A stretch of DNA of 64,000 nt, taken from the NCBI GenBank assembly GCA_949361645.1, contig OX442415.1, positions 2,116,226 to 2,180,225 of the forward strand, read 5' to 3'. How positions within the stretch are numbered: position 1 is the first letter of the stretch; every line of letters begins with the position of its first letter. The translations under genes were made by a program, and so were the position numbers. This DNA is from Spongilla lacustris. Lineage: Eukaryota; Porifera; Demospongiae; Spongillida; Spongillidae. The notes under the pieces are model-generated. The model worked only from the letters and a program-made list of their open reading frames with translations. It made no database searches and had not been told where the DNA came from. This document shows, in pieces, positions 60,090 to 64,000 of this stretch.

Positions 60090-60570
60090 GGGACAGTTTC
60101 CGACAAAATGAGCCCTCGTATAAATATATAAAATGTTATAAAATACCTTTACGTTTAAATAGCGATAACTTCCCAACGGTTAAAGCTATCAACATCCTAT
60201 TTTGAACACTTCATACGACATCATTTCTCTACTGTAAAGTACATTTTGGAGTCTTGCACTTGCTCCGTGCCAGTATTGCAATGTTCGATACCCCACCGGG
60301 TTCGATCCCGCCATAACTTTCTGTAGGAGTAATCAAATCGCTTCAAATTCGGTTTGTAGGTAGAGAGGTCCTATACCTAACGATTTGTTCTGTTCGTTAA
60401 TTTTTATGTCATCCGTTACGGAGATACAGCGGCGCAAAGTTGGTACAAGTTTCCCGCTCGAATCGCGCCGTTGTACGTGCGTGACCCGCTTCCATGCACC
60501 AAAACATGAATATGCAACTACTTCCTGTGGGCTGACACTTCGATAACTTATAGGCACACCTACTCTGCGC
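60090..60570 (+). repeat. E6 terminal inverted repeat
   Basis: Homologous to the other terminal repeats with its own changes (ACGTTTAAATAGCGATAACT in place of CTTTTGAATCGCTATATC). It contains CGGGTTCGATCCCG, a short palindrome that by chance resembles a tRNA B box. Confidence 0.88.
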
Positions 60571-60619
60571 TGGATACGTATTCGATCCCTATTTCGTTAT
60601 CTTCTGCGTACATAACTTT

Positions 60620-60694
60620 ATGGCGACGTCAACTGAAGACAAGATCATAAGAGTTTCAATCGGCGGACGTGAAGTTCGAGCGGTGCGAATATGA
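60620..60694 (+). pseudogene. Relic of transposase gene start in E6
   Basis: An ATG at 60620 begins MATSTEDKIIRVSIGG and stops after 24 codons. It is the counterpart of the right-end relics of E1 and E4, with one different stop. The shifted frame again resembles SADEFE of the intact protein. Confidence 0.75.
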
Positions 60695-60739
60695 CGATCG
60701 TGAGAAAGGTTACTAGATCTATGCTAGTACAGTGACGAC

Positions 60740-63700
60740 GGTGGTTCCATTTACACCCTGCAATTGTGTCTGTTGTGGGATAAAATCCATGGTCCCCTTT
60801 ACACCCTGTACTTGAGTCTGTTGTGGGATAAAATCCATGCATGGTCCATTTACATGTCTGTACTTGTGTATTTTGGGGTCAAATCCATGGTTCTATTTAC
60901 ACCATGTACTTGTGTCTGTTGTGGGGTCAATTCATTGGTCCCATTTACGCCCTGTACTTTTGTCTGTTGTAGGGTCAAATCCACGGTCTGATTTACTCCC
61001 TGTACTTGTGATCAAATCCACGGTCCGATTTACTCCCTGTACTTGTGATCAAATCCATGGTTCCATTTACACCCTGTATTAGTGTCTGTTGTGGGGTCAA
61101 ACTCATGGTTTCATTTACACCTTTTTCTTGTGTCTGTTGTGGGGTCAAAACCATGCATATGGTTCCATTTACACCCTGTACCTGTGATTAAATCCATGGT
61201 CCCATTTACACTTGTACTTGTGTTTGGTGTGGGGTCAAATCCATGGTCCCATTTACACCCTGTACTTGTGTCTGTTGTGGGGTCAAATCCATAGTTCCAT
61301 TTACACCTATTACTTGTGTTTGTTGTGGGGTCAAATCCGTGGTTCAATTTATACCTGTACTTGTGATCAAATCCATCCTCCGATTTACACCCTGTACTTG
61401 TGATCAAATCCATCCTTTGATATACACCCTGTACTTGTGATTAAATCCTTGGTCCCATTTACTCACTGTACTTGTGTCTGTTGTGAGATCTAATCCATGG
61501 TCCCATTTAAGCCTGTACTTGTGTCTGTTGTGGGGTCATATTCATGGTCCTATTTACACCTGTACTTTTGTCTGTTGTGGGGCCAAAACCATGGTTTGAT
61601 TTACACCCTGTTCTTGGGATCAAATCCATGGTCCCATTTACACCCTGTACTTTAGTCGGTTTTAGGGTCACATCTAAGGTCCGATTTACACTCTAAACTT
61701 GTGTCTGTTTTGAGGTCAAATCATTGGTCCCATTTAACCCTGTACTTGTGTCTGTTGTGGGGTACAATCCATTATCCTATTTACACCCTGTACTTGTGTC
61801 TATTGTGGGGTCAAATCCATGATCCCATTTGATTTACACCCTGTACTTGAGTATGTTGTGGGGTCAAATCCATGGTCCCATTTAAACCCTGTACTTGAGT
61901 CTGTTTAGGGTCAATTCATTGGTCCCATTTACATCCTGTACTTTTGTCTGTTGTGGAGTTAAATCCATGGTCCGATTTACTCCCTGTACTTGTGATCAAA
62001 TTTACACCCTGTACTTGTAATCAAATCCATGGTCACATTTACATGTGTCTGTTGTGGGGTCGAACTCATGGTCCCATTTACACCTTTTTCTTGTGTCTGT
62101 TGTGGGGTCAAAACCATGGTTCCATTTACACCCTGTACTTGTGTCTGTTGTGGGGTCAAATCCATGGACCCATTTATACCCTGTCTTGTGTCTGTTTAGG
62201 GTCAAATCTATGGTCCCATTTACACCCTGTAGTTTTGTCTGTTGTGGAGTCAAATCCATGGTCCGATTTACTCCCTGTACTGGTGATCAAATCAATGGTC
62301 CCATTTACACCCTGTACTTGTGATCAAATCCATGGTCCCATTGACACCCTGTATATGTGATCAAATTCTTGGTCCCATTTACACACTGTAGTTGTGTCTG
62401 TTGTGAGATCTAATTCATGGTCCCATTTAACCCTGTACGTGCATCTGTTGTGGAGTCAAATCCATGGTCCCATTTACACCCTGTACTTGAGTATGCTGTG
62501 GGGTCAAATCCATGGTTCCATTTACACCCTGTACTTTTGTCTGTTGTGGAGTCAAATCCATGGTCCCATTTACACCCTGTACTTGAGTATGCCGTGGGGT
62601 CAAATCCATGGTTCCATTTACACCCTGTACTTGAGTCTGTTGGGAGTCAAATCCATGGTCCCATTTACACCCTGTACTTGAGTATGCTGTGGGGTCAAAT
62701 CCATGGTTCCATTTACACCCCGTAATTGTGTCTGTTGTGGGGTCAAATCCATGGTCCCATTTACACCCTGTACTTGAGTCTGTTGTAGGGTCAAATCTAT
62801 GGTCCCATTTACACCCTGTACTTTTGTCTGTTGTGGAGTCAAATCCATGGTCCCATTTACACCCTGTACTTGAGTATGCTTCCATGGTTCCATTTACACC
62901 CCGTAATTGTGTCTGTTGTGGGGTCAAATCCATGGTCCCATTTACACCCTGTACTTGAGTATGCTGTGGGGTCAAATCCATGGTTCCATTTACACCCTGT
63001 ACTTATGTCTGTTGTGGAGTCAAATCCACGGTCCGATTTACTCCCTGTACTTGTGATCAAATCCATCGTCCCATTTACACCCTGTATTTGTGTCTGTTGT
63101 GGGTCAAACTCATGGTTTCATTTACACCTTTTTCTTGTGTTAGTTGTGAGGTCAAAACCATGGTTCCATATACACCCTGTATGTGTGATCAAATCCATGG
63201 TCCCATTTACACAGGTACTTGTGTTTTTTGTGGGGTCAAATCCATGGTCCCATTTACACCCTGTACTTGATTTTGTTGTAGGGTCAAATCTATGGTCCCA
63301 TTTACACCCTGTACTTATGTCTGTTTTGGAGTCAAATCCACGGTCCGATTTACTCCCTGTACTTGTGATCAAATCCATCGTCCCATTTACACCCTGTATT
63401 TGTGTCCGTTGTGGGGTCAAACTCTTGGTTTCATTTACACCTTTTTCTTGTGTTAGTTGTGGGGTCAAAACCATGGTTCCATTTACACCCTGTACGTGTG
63501 ATCAAATCCATGGTCCCTTTTACACCGGTACTTGTGTTTGTTGTGGGGTCAAATCCATGGTCCCATTTACACCCTATACTTGTATCTGTTGTGGGGTCAA
63601 ACTCATGGTCCCATTTACACCTATTACTTGTGTTTGTTGTGGGGTCAAATCCGTGGTTCAATTTATACCCTGTACTTGTGATCAAATCCATCCTCCGATT

Positions 63701-64000
63701 TACACCCTGTACTTGTGATCAAATTCATCCTTTGATTTACACCCTGTACTTGTGATCAAATCCTTGGTCCCATTTAACCCTGTACTTGTGTCTGTTGTGA
63801 GATCTAATCCATGGTCCCATTTAACCCTGTACTTGTGTCTGTTGTGGGGTCAAATTCATGGTCCCATTTACACCTGTACTTTTTTCTGTTGCGGGGCCAA
63901 AACCATGGTCTGATTTACACCCTGTTCTTGGGATCAAATCCATGGTCCCATTTACACCCTGTACTTGTGTCTGTTTTGGGGTCAAATCCATGGTCCCATT
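60740..64000 (-). repeat. Satellite B array in E6, reverse orientation
   Basis: About 68 visible copies of the 48-bp unit, here as GGTCCCATTTACACCCTGTA and TGTCTGTTGTGGGGTCAAAT. It continues past the right edge. A block of about ten units recurs within it (for example around 62980-63230 and 63300-63540). Open frames on both strands are by-products of the repeat. Confidence 0.95.

Larger units (their letters stand above)
60090..64000 (-). mobile_element. E6: partial inverted relative of E1/E4, cut by the window edge
   Basis: It starts GGGACAGTTTCCGACAAAAT. The visible order is terminal repeat, gene-start relic, satellite B in reverse orientation. This matches the right end of E1 and E4 read backwards, so E6 lies in the opposite orientation. 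Its terminal repeat and satellite are more diverged than those of E1 and E4. Whether it carries a gene cannot be seen. Confidence 0.85.

Overview
This is eukaryotic DNA, most likely from an invertebrate animal. It has no operon-like gene packing. It is rich in minisatellites and ACATGTACATGT-type simple sequence, and its one well-formed protein gene is a large zinc-finger, transposase-like protein of a kind I associate with animal genomes. The species cannot be named from the sequence.

Almost all of the window (about 4.15 kb to the right edge) is an end-to-end chain of six DNA elements. Each begins GGGACAGTTTCC (or a close variant), each complete one ends with the reverse complement, and neighbours are separated only by a short alternating (AT)n tract of 6 to 20 bp. 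E1 is 4175-18514, E2 18535-26827, E3 26840-35953, E4 35966-59245, E5 59262-60083, and E6 runs from 60090 past the right edge. Positions 1-4151 are flanking sequence with a 52-bp minisatellite and no convincing gene.

E4 carries an intact 886-codon gene (36537-39197). The protein has an acidic N-terminus, Cys-rich motifs, an RNase H-like candidate core (LDMQMQYSFDY, ADNCVGQNKN, GHTKFRPD) and two C-terminal C2H2 fingers. I take it to be the transposase of the family. E1 is a near-identical sister copy in which the same gene is broken by one extra base near 5695. After the gene, E1 and E4 share the same layout: a small minisatellite, satellite A (about 71 bp), a palindromic core, satellite B (48 bp) and the right terminal repeat. 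They differ mainly in satellite length: satellite A is about 3.6 kb in E1 and about 12.8 kb in E4. E6 is an inverted relative, of which only the terminal repeat and satellite B are visible.

E2 and E3 are non-coding giant palindromes (about 4.1 kb arms in E2, about 4.3-4.8 kb in E3). E5 is an 822-bp palindromic MITE-like element with divergent ends. The sequence beside the terminal repeats of E2, E3 and E6, and at the right ends of E1 and E4, contains decayed copies of the transposase gene start. This suggests that the inverted repeats were built by inverted duplication of the 5' promoter and start-codon end. A hairpin core is shared by E1, E4 and E2, with a weaker relative in E3.

My working interpretation is a family of large terminal-inverted-repeat transposons that target (TA)n, insert against each other's ends to build chains, and carry and amplify satellite DNA inside themselves. 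One intact protein (E4) would serve the other members in trans.
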